A stretch of 64,000 bases of DNA from CAZPHI01 sp964586425 (GTDB lineage Bacteria > Bacillota > Clostridia > Lachnospirales > Lachnospiraceae): positions 1 through 64,000 of the forward strand of contig CAZPHI010000001.1 in NCBI GenBank assembly GCA_964586425.1. Direction: 5' to 3'. The stretch's first letter is position 1; the number at the start of each line of letters is the position of its first letter. Shown one piece after another: positions 25,217 through 33,952 of this stretch. The position numbers were made by a program, and so were the translations under genes. The notes beneath the pieces were generated by a model. That model worked only from the letters and a program-made list of their open reading frames with translations, had not been told where the DNA came from and did no database searches.

Positions 25217-27691
25217 ATGAATAATATAAATCTGGATATTGAAAAAGTATATATATCTAAGACTCTCAGAGAAAAACTTTACAGTTTCAAAAAATTCAGC
25301 CGTACAATAATATCGGCACCATCAGGTTTTAGAAAGTCTACAGTAGTTAAAGCTTATCTTAAAACTATGGATTATAATGTTATCTGGCTTGACTGTACTG
25401 TGGACATAAAAGATACTTGGGAAGAATTATGCTATTTACTTAATGATTACTGTGATCATGATATCTTACAGAAAATAAAAGACATAGGTGTTGTACAAAA
25501 GCATAGCCAAATAGCTAAAATCAATGATTTGGCTAATCAATTACAATTACAACATATTATCTTTGTATTTGATAATTATGATAACATAATGAGTGATTCA
25601 ACAGACCAGTTTATATTTGAAGGAAAGCTGTTTTCACAAAATGATTGTCGATGCTTTATAATTGGCAATAAGCTTGATTCAGATACAATTGTTAATGAAA
25701 TTGTATCAAAACATTCTAATTATATTGGGAAAGAATCATTTCTTTTTTCGCAAAATGATATAAAAGAATTCTATAAGATGAATTCAGTATCAATAGATGA
25801 TGACAAATGCAAAGATATATATTTGGCAACAAGCGGATGGCCATTCATAGTATATGAGCATATGCTCGAAGGTAATAAAGCAAAAGCATTTTCCGTATCA
25901 GAACATGTCAATACATATATTAGACATAACGTGTGGAACAAGCTTTCTTACGATATGCAGAAACTTCTTGTGACTTTATGCTTATATGAAGGCTTTACGA
26001 TTACACAGGTAAGCAAGCTTACATTAATTGATGTTCAAAAGGTGTATGAGTATCTTAATTCACTTGAACTCGTTGAATATAATGAATCAACCAGACTGTA
26101 TACGATTAATCCGGTATTCAGAAGATACATAAAGCATATATTTGATGAATTATCAAAGGCTGAGAAAGATGATATAATAACTCGAATTGGTCAGATATAT
26201 GAAGCTGAAAATAAGATCTTTTATGCTATAAAATGCTTTCACTCCGTTGGCAATTACAAAGCAATATATAATATACATCCACAATTCAAGGATTTATATA
26301 CATATGTTATTAAAGAAAATAAGCAGATTTTCCTTGATGTAGCTAATAATTATTGGACAGCTGGACGCAATGGTAATTATAATTTTTCAATAATAATAAT
26401 GTTCATTTTATTCTTGTATAATGAACGTCAGACTATGGATAATATTCTTGAAGATTTGAAGGATGATATCCTTTCCGACATTAATTTGACAGAGGATGAA
26501 CGAAAAAGTTATATATGTGAACTTATTTATGTTAATGCATATGTTCAGTTTAATAATTTTAGAAAGATGAATAATTATTTTCAAAAAATATATAGTCAGG
26601 CCAATGGGCCTGTTACACTAATTGCTGGTCAGGTACCTATCTCATTTGGCTCACCATCAATTCTTTCGCTATATCATACAGCATCAGGACAGTTGAATGA
26701 AGAGATTAATACAATTGAGAATTGTGCATCTAATTATTATAGAATTACTAATGGACATGGAAAAGGATTTGAGGCAATATTTAAAGCTGAGGTTTTATAC
26801 AACAGAGGTGAAATAGAAGGTGCTGAAATCCTGTGTCATAAAGCCTTATATATGGCTGAAAGCAGAAATCAGGTAAGTCTTATCGTTTGTGCATATCTAA
26901 TTTTGGGTAGAATATCCATTGCAATGGGTGATAATGATGCTTTTAATGAATATCTTAATAAGATATCAACAATTAATGAAAAATATGCAACGGTTATAGA
27001 GCTTGATAATATAGTAGATATTGCTATGGGATTCTTATATTCAACAATTAATGATATCAAGAATATTCCAGACTGGTTAAAGGATGACCGCTTAATTGAA
27101 GATGGTACTAACTTTATTACACTTAGTTATGCTAATGTAATATATGGCAAATATCTTATTGCAACAGAAAATTATCATCATTTTGTAGGTATTAGTGGTC
27201 AGTTTATCGGATTGACAAAGGTGTTCTCATATATTCTCCCAAGAATATATGTGTATATTGATTTGGCAATTGCAAATAATGAGTTAGATGATAATGCAAA
27301 AGCAATGAATTTTATTGCAGAGGCTATGTCACTGGCTAAAGATGATGATATATATATGCCTTTCATTGAAAACTATACTTATATAGATAATATATTGGAG
27401 CGTATTTCATCTCAAAAAACGTATGCAGCATTTATAAAGAATATAAAACATCTATATCGTTTATATGGCAAAGGAATTAAGAATGTAACTAAAGCTAATC
27501 GAAATCAGGCTAATTATGGACTGACAGCAAGGGAAGCGGATGTGGCTTTATTAGCTGCAAAGAGATTCACTAATAAAGAGATTGCAGATACTTTATTTAT
27601 CGCAGAAAGTACTGTTAAATCTAATATGAAAATTATATTCAATAAGCTTGGAATTAATTCGCGTAATGATCTTTCAAAGTTCTTTGAATAA
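25217..27691 (+). CDS. Large LuxR-family (LAL/MalT-like) regulator with a damaged P-loop
   Basis: 824 residues. An N-terminal STAND-type ATPase-like region is followed by a long helical TPR-like middle (about 330-740), and a C-terminal LuxR helix-turn-helix (about 762-824: LTAREADVALLAAKRFTNKEIADTLFIAESTVKSNM). This is the MalT/LAL plan, in which ATP binding and an effector drive assembly. The Walker A place reads SAPSGFRKST (34-42): the Gly before Lys40 is Arg39 (AGA, one base from GGA). Whether it still binds ATP is doubtful. Target genes cannot be told. It follows gpsA by 20 bp and precedes rsmD by 18 bp, so it may be co-transcribed with housekeeping genes, which is odd for such a regulator. 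Confidence 0.85.
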   Translation: MNNINLDIEKVYISKTLREKLYSFKKFSRTIISAPSGFRKSTVVKAYLKTMDYNVIWLDCTVDIKDTWEELCYLLNDYCDHDILQKIKDIGVVQKHSQIAKINDLANQLQLQHIIFVFDNYDNIMSDSTDQFIFEGKLFSQNDCRCFIIGNKLDSDTIVNEIVSKHSNYIGKESFLFSQNDIKEFYKMNSVSIDDDKCKDIYLATSGWPFIVYEHMLEGNKAKAFSVSEHVNTYIRHNVWNKLSYDMQKLLVTLCLYEGFTITQVSKLTLIDVQKVYEYLNSLELVEYNESTRLYTINPVFRRYIKHIFDELSKAEKDDIITRIGQIYEAENKIFYAIKCFHSVGNYKAIYNIHPQFKDLYTYVIKENKQIFLDVANNYWTAGRNGNYNFSIIIMFILFLYNERQTMDNILEDLKDDILSDINLTEDERKSYICELIYVNAYVQFNNFRKMNNYFQKIYSQANGPVTLIAGQVPISFGSPSILSLYHTASGQLNEEINTIENCASNYYRITNGHGKGFEAIFKAEVLYNRGEIEGAEILCHKALYMAESRNQVSLIVCAYLILGRISIAMGDNDAFNEYLNKISTINEKYATVIELDNIVDIAMGFLYSTINDIKNIPDWLKDDRLIEDGTNFITLSYANVIYGKYLIATENYHHFVGISGQFIGLTKVFSYILPRIYVYIDLAIANNELDDNAKAMNFIAEAMSLAKDDDIYMPFIENYTYIDNILERISSQKTYAAFIKNIKHLYRLYGKGIKNVTKANRNQANYGLTAREADVALLAAKRFTNKEIADTLFIAESTVKSNMKIIFNKLGINSRNDLSKFFE

Positions 27692-27709
27692 TAAGAAAAG
27701 GAGAATAAC

Positions 27710-28261
27710 GTGAGAGTAATAGCAGGAAGTGCAAGACGTCTACAATTAAAGACAATTGATGGTTTGGCAACAAGACCTACAACGGACAGAATTAAGGAAA
27801 CTCTTTTCAATATGCTTCAGAATGATATCTCTGGTGCTGTAATGATAGATTTGTTCGCGGGCAGCGGCGCAATTGGTATTGAAGCATTAAGCAGAGGTGC
27901 TTCTAAAGTATATTTTGCAGATAATAACAGACAGTGTATAGAATGTATAAAGTCAAATCTTACATTCACAAAATTACTTGATAAAGCGCAAATCCTTGAA
28001 ACAGATGCTGTAACTGCAGTTAACAGAATTAATGTCACAACACCTGTGGATATAATATTCATGGATCCACCATATAATAATCTGTTAGAAAAACAAGTAC
28101 TTGACGTTTTAAAAAATAGTGATATTATTGACAAATATACGACCATTATTGTAGAGGCTGATTTAAATACATCTTTTGATTATGTTGATGAGCTAGGATA
28201 CAGTATTGAAAAAGAGAAAATCTATAAAACAAATAAGCATGTTTTCTTGAAACGTGTTTAG
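27710..28261 (+). CDS. rsmD: 16S rRNA guanine(966)-N2-methyltransferase RsmD
   Basis: 183 residues, GTG start at 27710 with AAAAGGAGA 7 bp upstream. MRVIAGSARRLQLKTIDGLATRPTTDRIKETLFNML is the family start; SAM site MIDLFAGSGAIGIEALSRGA; catalytic DPPY in FMDPPYNN. It is followed by coaD 15 bp later, the common pairing. Confidence 0.95.
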   Translation: MRVIAGSARRLQLKTIDGLATRPTTDRIKETLFNMLQNDISGAVMIDLFAGSGAIGIEALSRGASKVYFADNNRQCIECIKSNLTFTKLLDKAQILETDAVTAVNRINVTTPVDIIFMDPPYNNLLEKQVLDVLKNSDIIDKYTTIIVEADLNTSFDYVDELGYSIEKEKIYKTNKHVFLKRV

Positions 28262-28276
28262 CGAAATGAGGTTAGA

Positions 28277-28777
28277 ATGAGAGTTGCAGTTTACCCAGGA
28301 AGTTTTGATCCAGTTACATTAGGACATCTAGATGTTATTGAAAGAACAGCTAAAATTGTTGATAAATTAATAGTCGGTGTTTTGAATAATAATTCAAAAA
28401 CTCCATTGTTTTCAGTGGAAGAACGTGTTAGCATGTTAAAAGAAGTGACTAAACATATTCCAAACGTTGAGATAATTAGTTTCTCGGGACTTTTAGTGGA
28501 TTTTGCACAGCAAAATAATGTTAATATTATTGTCAGAGGCTTACGAGCTATAACAGACTTTGAATATGAACTTCAGTTGTCACAGACTAATAGAATTGTT
28601 AATCCTGAAGTAGACACTATTTTCCTTACTACTAATCTTCAATATGCATATCTAAGTTCAAGTATAGTTAAGGAAGTTGCTATGTATGGTGGAGATGTTT
28701 CAAGATTTGTTCCGGAATATGTAATTGATAAAATATATAATAAATTTGGAATAAGTATCCCCAAAGTACGTGGATAA
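28277..28777 (+). CDS. coaD: Phosphopantetheine adenylyltransferase CoaD
   Basis: 166 residues. Fourth step of coenzyme A synthesis, and so supplies the prosthetic group of AcpP. Nucleotidyltransferase motif YPGSFDPVTLGHLDVI at the N-terminus and the YLSSSIVKEVAMYGGDVS motif (ISSSxVKE class) at about 126-143. Confidence 0.95.
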   Translation: MRVAVYPGSFDPVTLGHLDVIERTAKIVDKLIVGVLNNNSKTPLFSVEERVSMLKEVTKHIPNVEIISFSGLLVDFAQQNNVNIIVRGLRAITDFEYELQLSQTNRIVNPEVDTIFLTTNLQYAYLSSSIVKEVAMYGGDVSRFVPEYVIDKIYNKFGISIPKVRG

Positions 28778-28801
28778 CTATTACAAAAAAGGAGAGATAT
28801 T

Positions 28802-29476
28802 ATGGCTAATATGGAAGGTACACAATTAGAAAAGAAAATTAACGACATTGAAACTTATATTGATGGATGCAAAAGCTATCCATTATCTAATAATAAAATA
28901 GTTTGTAACCGTGACGAGCTTACAGAATTTGTTGCAGAATTGAGATTAAGACTTCCAAGTGAAATTAAGAAATACAGAAAGATTCTCCAAAGCAAAGACG
29001 AGATAATCAATGATGCAAAACAGAGAGCTAATGAAATCATTAATGCAGCGCAGGTAAAGCATGATGAATTAATTAATGAGCATGAGATTAGACAACGTGC
29101 AATTACTACTGCTAATGAACTTATTGAACAGGCTCAGGCTACAGCACAGAATATTGTTGATCAGGCTACAATTGATGCAAATAATATTAGAACAGGTTCA
29201 ATACAATATACAGATGATATGCTTGCAGATCTTCAGAAGATTATTCAGCATTCACTTGATGATAACCAGAACAAATACAATCAATTGATGGATTCACTTA
29301 ATAAAGCGCTTACAATTGTTGTCAACAATCGTAATGAGCTAAGACCTGACGAGACACCACAGCCTCAGGTAGAGGAAACAGCAAATGAACCAGAGATTCC
29401 GGGTCAGGGATTTGATTCATCAGATGCTTACGAAGCAGAGACTGTAGATATTGATAAATCAGTATTTGAAGATTAA
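28802..29476 (+). CDS. Coiled-coil protein of unknown function, downstream of coaD
   Basis: 224 residues. The first 40 residues are a small folded part (LEKKINDIETYIDGCKSYPLS), then an almost continuous helix from about 45 to 185 rich in Ala/Glu/Gln (AKQRANEIINAAQVKHDELI), and an acidic, Pro-rich tail. The composition recalls DivIVA or the peripheral-stalk subunits of ATP synthases, and similar genes are often annotated as ATPase; there is no ATP-binding motif. AAAGGAGAGA lies before the ATG. Cytoplasmic; function unknown. Confidence 0.75.
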   Translation: MANMEGTQLEKKINDIETYIDGCKSYPLSNNKIVCNRDELTEFVAELRLRLPSEIKKYRKILQSKDEIINDAKQRANEIINAAQVKHDELINEHEIRQRAITTANELIEQAQATAQNIVDQATIDANNIRTGSIQYTDDMLADLQKIIQHSLDDNQNKYNQLMDSLNKALTIVVNNRNELRPDETPQPQVEETANEPEIPGQGFDSSDAYEAETVDIDKSVFED

Positions 29477-29497
29477 TAATATACATATTTTGTTCAG

Positions 29498-30543
29498 CTA
29501 CATATTGCATACATATATTACAATTACACCAATTACAGCTGTTAATGCAGTAATGAGGAATTTGTAATATATGTATTTTTTAATTGATAAAGGACTTCTT
29601 AATATAATGCCCATTGTCTGCATACAGCATGATAATCCACCAAATGTGAGTGAGGAACATATTATAATAAGTTTAGTAGAGACTGGCATATCAGTAATTG
29701 TGACGAGGTTAATTCCTGTTGTTATCTCCATTATTGAAGCGATTACAGGCGTATAATTACCAGCTATTACACATACAAATCCACTAATAACAGAGAAAAG
29801 GATAATATAGCCTCCTAGTTTGAGAAGTATTTCTATGCCATTAGCAATAGCTGAATCAATCATTGCAAAAGTAATATGATTGGTGGAGCTATAATTACTA
29901 ATTACCGAACTTTGTTTTATTAATTTATGATTTTTAAAGTACCACAATAAAAGCATAATTATTATAGGCAGATATACTATTATCAAAACAATTGGAATTA
30001 AGTTAATGGCCTTTAGCTTACTTATAACTACATAATTAATGATGAAAAGAGGACTTGAAAGGTTAATTATTGCAGTCAATGGTTCAAGAACTTTCACTGG
30101 CAGATTCCTTACAGCTCCCATATGTACGCTGGTTTTAGCACCAACCGGGTAACCACATGTCAAACCAGCGAATATAATGAATATGTACGGGTTTTTAAAG
30201 CATTTGCCATAAGCACTAACGATAATTTCCGATATNNNNNNNNNNNNNNNNNNNNNNNNNNNNNNNNNNNNNNNNNNNNNNNNNNNNNNNNNNNNNNNNN
30301 NNNNNNNNNNNNNNNNNNNNNNNNNNNNNNNNNNNATATGTACGGGTTTTTAAAGCATTTGCCATAAGCACTAACGATAATTTCCGATATTATTATCGAT
30401 GGCAGAAGGCTTGGGATAACTGTACTAAACCATAGATTCAAGCCTTCACTACAGCTTTGCAATGTGATTTTGGGGAAGATAATCATAATTATAAATGCTG
30501 CTGCAACAATCAGCTTTTCTAATAAATCATATATTTTTTGCAT
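29498..30543 (-). CDS. ylbJ: YlbJ-type membrane protein, interrupted by a false assembly gap
   Basis: On the minus strand an N-terminal piece (30543 down to the N-run at 30335) and a C-terminal piece (ending 29498) are the two halves of one gene. If the N-run and one copy of the 55-bp duplicate on its flanks are removed, the frame is open throughout: KCFKNPYI runs on to FIIFAGLTCGYPVGAKT, giving 296 residues. GYPVGAK and the early WFSTVIPSLLPSIIISEI stretch match YlbJ, an integral membrane protein with nucleoside-recognition (gate) domains needed for spore formation in Bacillus. At 296 residues it is shorter than Bacillus YlbJ (about 400). ATG at 30541-30543 has no clear ribosome site. A sporulation role is inferred only from homology. 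Confidence 0.8.
30181..30235 (+). repeat. 55-bp contig-end duplicate, left copy
   Basis: Identical, base for base, to 30336-30390 across the N-run. It starts ATATGTACGGG and ends TTTCCGATAT. An artefact of scaffolding, not a biological repeat. Confidence 0.95.
30236..30335. other. Assembly gap (100 N), false
   Basis: A run of exactly 100 N within ylbJ. Both sides carry the same 55 bp, so the contigs overlap and the true missing length is probably zero. Confidence 0.95.
30336..30390 (+). repeat. 55-bp contig-end duplicate, right copy
   Basis: Same sequence as 30181-30235. 55 is a common assembler k-mer size, consistent with two contigs ending at a graph branch. Confidence 0.95.
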
Positions 30544-30607
30544 AGACTTATATACACCAGTACCAGTCTAACTATTTATTAAACTATATTAATTTCAGGA
30601 GGAAAAA

Positions 30608-32113
30608 ATGTTAAAAAATTATAAGCTTTCCAATATTAAGCCAGAGTCTGTATTCAGATATTTTGAAGAAATCAGCAGTATTCCAAGAGGCTCTGGTAAC
30701 ACAGCAGCAATTAGTAATTATCTTGTAGAATTCGCAAAGAAGCATAGTCTTTTGTATGTTCTGGATACAGCTGGGAATGTAATTATATTCAAGGCAGCTA
30801 ATAACTATAAGAAGATGGATGGCACAGATTACACAGATATAGAATTGATTGAGAAAACAGTAATGCTACAGGGGCATATGGATATGGTTAATCAAAAGAC
30901 AGAGACATCTATGCATGATTTTACAAGAGATGGCTTAGAACTCTATGTAGATGGTGATTATCTTCATGCCAATAACACAACATTAGGTGCGGATGATGGA
31001 ATAGCTGTTGCGTATATCTTAGCAATACTAGAAGATGATACATTAAGAACTCCACCAATTGAAGCCGTTATTACTGTAGATGAGGAAATAGGCTTATTAG
31101 GTGCATCTGCGTTAGACGTTACACCTCTAAACTCACGATACATGATTAATCTTGATTCAGAGGATGAGGGCAAACTACTTCGCTGCTGTGCAGGAGGTGC
31201 AACTGCGTCTGTTAATATACCTATAATATCCAAAAGTTATACTGGAATCAAGGCTGAACTTGTAATTAATGGATTAAACGGTGGACATTCCGGAAGTGAT
31301 ATTAATAAAAATCTTCTGAGTGCACATACTTTGCTTGCACGCGTATTATTTGATGCCTGCAATGCTAATATAAGATATCACATTATTGATTTGATTGGTG
31401 GGACGAAGGATAATGTTATACCAAGTCTGGTCAAAGGACACTTTATTATTGAAGGTGATGAGGATTATACCGCTTTTGTATCCTTGCTTTCTCAATTACA
31501 GAAGTCATATAGAGAACAATATCTTACATCAGATGGTGGTGTAACATTAACATTAAAGAATAATGGTAGTGGAGAGGCAGTATGTCTTGATGATGATTCA
31601 TCTAATAGAATTATGAATTATATGCTTTATGCTCCTAATGGCCTGTATGCAATGCATCCGTCAATAGAAGGACTTCCAGCAACATCTCTTAATATGGGAA
31701 TTATGAAGTGTGACACTCAGATGTTTGAAGCAGGATATAGTGTTAGAAGTTCTTTTGCGGATGCTAAGAACAACCTATGTAATCAGATAGCTAATCTAAG
31801 CAGACTGCTTGGCGGTAATTGTGAATTGTCAGGCATATATCCTGCATGGCAGTATAATAGTGAATCTCGCCTTCAGAAGCTTCTATCAGACAGCTACAAG
31901 AATGCCTCAGGGAAAGATGCAATGGATGATGCAATCCACGCAGGCGTTGAATGTGGCATATTCTATGATAAGATGCTTGCTAAGGGTATAAAGCTTGACA
32001 TCATCTCTATTGGTCCAGATATGGATGATATTCATACAGTAAAAGAAAAATTATCTATTCCATCCACTGCAATAGTATATAGACAGCTTGTCGAAACTCT
32101 CGCAGCTATATAA
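30608..32113 (+). CDS. pepD: Aminoacyl-histidine dipeptidase PepD (M20 family)
   Basis: 501 residues. A zinc dipeptidase of broad specificity, including Xaa-His such as carnosine. The first metal site is VMLQGHMDMVN, bridging Asp in LGADDGIAVAYILAI, and Glu pair in TVDEEIGLLGA; the final metal His is in the C-terminal IHAGVECGIF. GGAGGAAAAAATG gives the start. Divergent from ylbJ over about 64 bp. Confidence 0.93.
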   Translation: MLKNYKLSNIKPESVFRYFEEISSIPRGSGNTAAISNYLVEFAKKHSLLYVLDTAGNVIIFKAANNYKKMDGTDYTDIELIEKTVMLQGHMDMVNQKTETSMHDFTRDGLELYVDGDYLHANNTTLGADDGIAVAYILAILEDDTLRTPPIEAVITVDEEIGLLGASALDVTPLNSRYMINLDSEDEGKLLRCCAGGATASVNIPIISKSYTGIKAELVINGLNGGHSGSDINKNLLSAHTLLARVLFDACNANIRYHIIDLIGGTKDNVIPSLVKGHFIIEGDEDYTAFVSLLSQLQKSYREQYLTSDGGVTLTLKNNGSGEAVCLDDDSSNRIMNYMLYAPNGLYAMHPSIEGLPATSLNMGIMKCDTQMFEAGYSVRSSFADAKNNLCNQIANLSRLLGGNCELSGIYPAWQYNSESRLQKLLSDSYKNASGKDAMDDAIHAGVECGIFYDKMLAKGIKLDIISIGPDMDDIHTVKEKLSIPSTAIVYRQLVETLAAI

Positions 32114-32136
32114 TAATTCTTTGAGTTTGGAATTAC

Positions 32137-32166
32137 CTGACTGTTTTATCTATATATTATTATAAT
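32137..32166 (+). promoter_or_regulatory. Possible promoter of the M23 peptidase gene
   Basis: CTGACT (32137-32142), 18 bp, TATAAT (32161-32166), 26 bp before the gene. The -10 is exact; the -35 matches in four of six places. Confidence 0.5.
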
Positions 32167-32191
32167 GCTTTATCTTTGAGGCTAAGATAAT

Positions 32192-33043
32192 ATGAAAAAA
32201 AACAGTAATAAAGTCAAAGTCATTATTCATCTACTTATTGTAATGGCTTTGGCATATCAGGTATACGTGCTTACGAACAACCTGTTTGCCTACGCGTACC
32301 AATCATATACAGTCCATTCTATACAATCTAATGAATTTAGGCAGATGAGACTTGATAATATTACTATGGATACAATTATCAAACTGTCTGATGAATATAA
32401 TGTTGACAGAGGATATATCTGTGCTGTGATATTTGCAACAGGTACCGTCCCACAGTCTAAAAATCAATTGATATCTACATATAACAATCTTCTTAAGCAA
32501 TATCCTCAGGATTTTAATAACCAATTTATCATATACAAGAGCATTATAGCAGATTTGTCTGAAAATGCTTTTTTTCCGGTAGCAGCCTCTACAATTAGAA
32601 GCGGCTTTGTTAATTATGTTGATTCATGGGGAAACAAACGTGAATATGGTGGTGATCGGATACATGAAGGAACTGATATTATGTCTGATGAAAATAAATC
32701 GGGTGTTATGCCAATTGTAGCAGTATGTAGCGGTAAAGTTACCAATGCAGGATGGCTGAAACTAGGGGGATATCGAGTAGGCATTACGAGCTGTAACAAC
32801 ATTTATTATTATTATGCGCACTTAGAAAGCATAATAGTTAATGAGGGGGATTATGTCGAGGCTGGACAGATTATTGGATATATGGGAGATACCGGATATT
32901 CAGAAATTGAAGGTACTAGAGGAATGTTTCCGGTGCATCTTCATTTTGGAATGTACTATGTAGGTGGCAATCAGGAATTAAGCATTAATCCCTATTGGTA
33001 TTTGAATTATTTAAGAAATAAAATACTGTATTATAATTGCTAG
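32192..33043 (+). CDS. M23-family metallopeptidase, membrane-anchored
   Basis: 283 residues. An N-terminal membrane anchor or uncleaved signal (VKVIIHLLIVMALAYQVYVLTNNLFAYA) is followed by about 110 residues of linker and an M23 (LytM) endopeptidase domain from about residue 145. The zinc ligands are present: His and Asp in RIHEGTDIM, and VHLHFG. So it is probably an active peptidoglycan endopeptidase on the outer face. No peptidoglycan-binding repeats. It has GAGGC but only a weak ribosome site 10 bp upstream. Confidence 0.88.
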   Translation: MKKNSNKVKVIIHLLIVMALAYQVYVLTNNLFAYAYQSYTVHSIQSNEFRQMRLDNITMDTIIKLSDEYNVDRGYICAVIFATGTVPQSKNQLISTYNNLLKQYPQDFNNQFIIYKSIIADLSENAFFPVAASTIRSGFVNYVDSWGNKREYGGDRIHEGTDIMSDENKSGVMPIVAVCSGKVTNAGWLKLGGYRVGITSCNNIYYYYAHLESIIVNEGDYVEAGQIIGYMGDTGYSEIEGTRGMFPVHLHFGMYYVGGNQELSINPYWYLNYLRNKILYYNC

Positions 33044-33115
33044 ATGTGATATTATTAATATGTATGTAAAAAAATTGATGATTAAATTCATATATATAAA
33101 AATTGGAGGATTACC

Positions 33116-33916
33116 ATGGAATTACAGTTATGGAAGGAGATACTGACACCTTATGACCTTGCAGTTAAGGAGCTTACGGTTAAGTTTGAACATATTATAA
33201 AAGAATACAGGCAATATGGACGTTATTCACCAATTGAGCAGGTAGTTGGACGTGTTAAGAGTATCTCAAGCATATTGGAAAAGGCACAAAAAAAAGAGAT
33301 TCCAATTGATAAAATTCAGGAATCACTTGAGGATATAGCTGGAATACGAATTATATGTCAGTTTATTGATGATATATATACAGTCGTTGATCTTATCAAA
33401 AAAAGATGTGATATGACTGTCAAAAGTGAAAAAGATTATATAACTAATATGAAAGCCAGTGGTTACAGAAGTTATCACATTATTGTTATGTATAAAGTTG
33501 AGACAATTGATGGTCCAAAGGAGATTCCTGTTGAAATTCAGATAAGAACTCTTGGCATGAATTTCTGGGCAATTATAGAGCATTCACTTCAGTACAAGTA
33601 CAATCAGAACATTCCTGATTATGTAAGACAACGTCTGAATGCTTCATCAGAGGCCATAATTAAGCTTGATAATGAGATGTATTCAATTCATGACGAGATA
33701 ATTGATGCACAGAATACTTATATAATTCGGGCTAATGTTGTATCTGATATACTTGGTAATATTCAGAATCTTTACAAGGTTGCAAACAAGCGTGAGATAA
33801 TCAAAATTCAGGATGAATTCTATCAGCTTTATAAAGAAGGCAATATGGAGAAACTTGAAAGATTCAATAAACAATTAGATATTATAGCAGAGGGCTATAG
33901 AGCACAGGGTATGTAA
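33116..33916 (+). CDS. Second small alarmone synthetase, with C-terminal helical extension
   Basis: 266 residues. Synthetase domain: RVKSISSILEKAQKK, DIAGIRIICQFIDDIYTVVDLI, KASGYRSYHIIVMYKV, then EVQIRTLGMNFWAIIEHSLQYKYN. The catalytic Glu, Arg and Tyr places match the copy at 20.4 kb, but the G-loop His context is SYH instead of SLH. A helical tail of about 70 residues (residues 195-266) is extra. It lies 72 bp after the M23 gene. It probably makes (p)ppGpp or pGpp under other conditions than its paralogue. Confidence 0.9.
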   Translation: MELQLWKEILTPYDLAVKELTVKFEHIIKEYRQYGRYSPIEQVVGRVKSISSILEKAQKKEIPIDKIQESLEDIAGIRIICQFIDDIYTVVDLIKKRCDMTVKSEKDYITNMKASGYRSYHIIVMYKVETIDGPKEIPVEIQIRTLGMNFWAIIEHSLQYKYNQNIPDYVRQRLNASSEAIIKLDNEMYSIHDEIIDAQNTYIIRANVVSDILGNIQNLYKVANKREIIKIQDEFYQLYKEGNMEKLERFNKQLDIIAEGYRAQGM

Positions 33917-33952
33917 TAGCCATAACTAAGTCACGTAAGACAGGAGAAATAT

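Noticed and set aside
30122..30367. Plus-strand open frame across the first N-run
   Set aside because: It is read through unknown bases and is antisense to ylbJ; it exists only because of the false gap.
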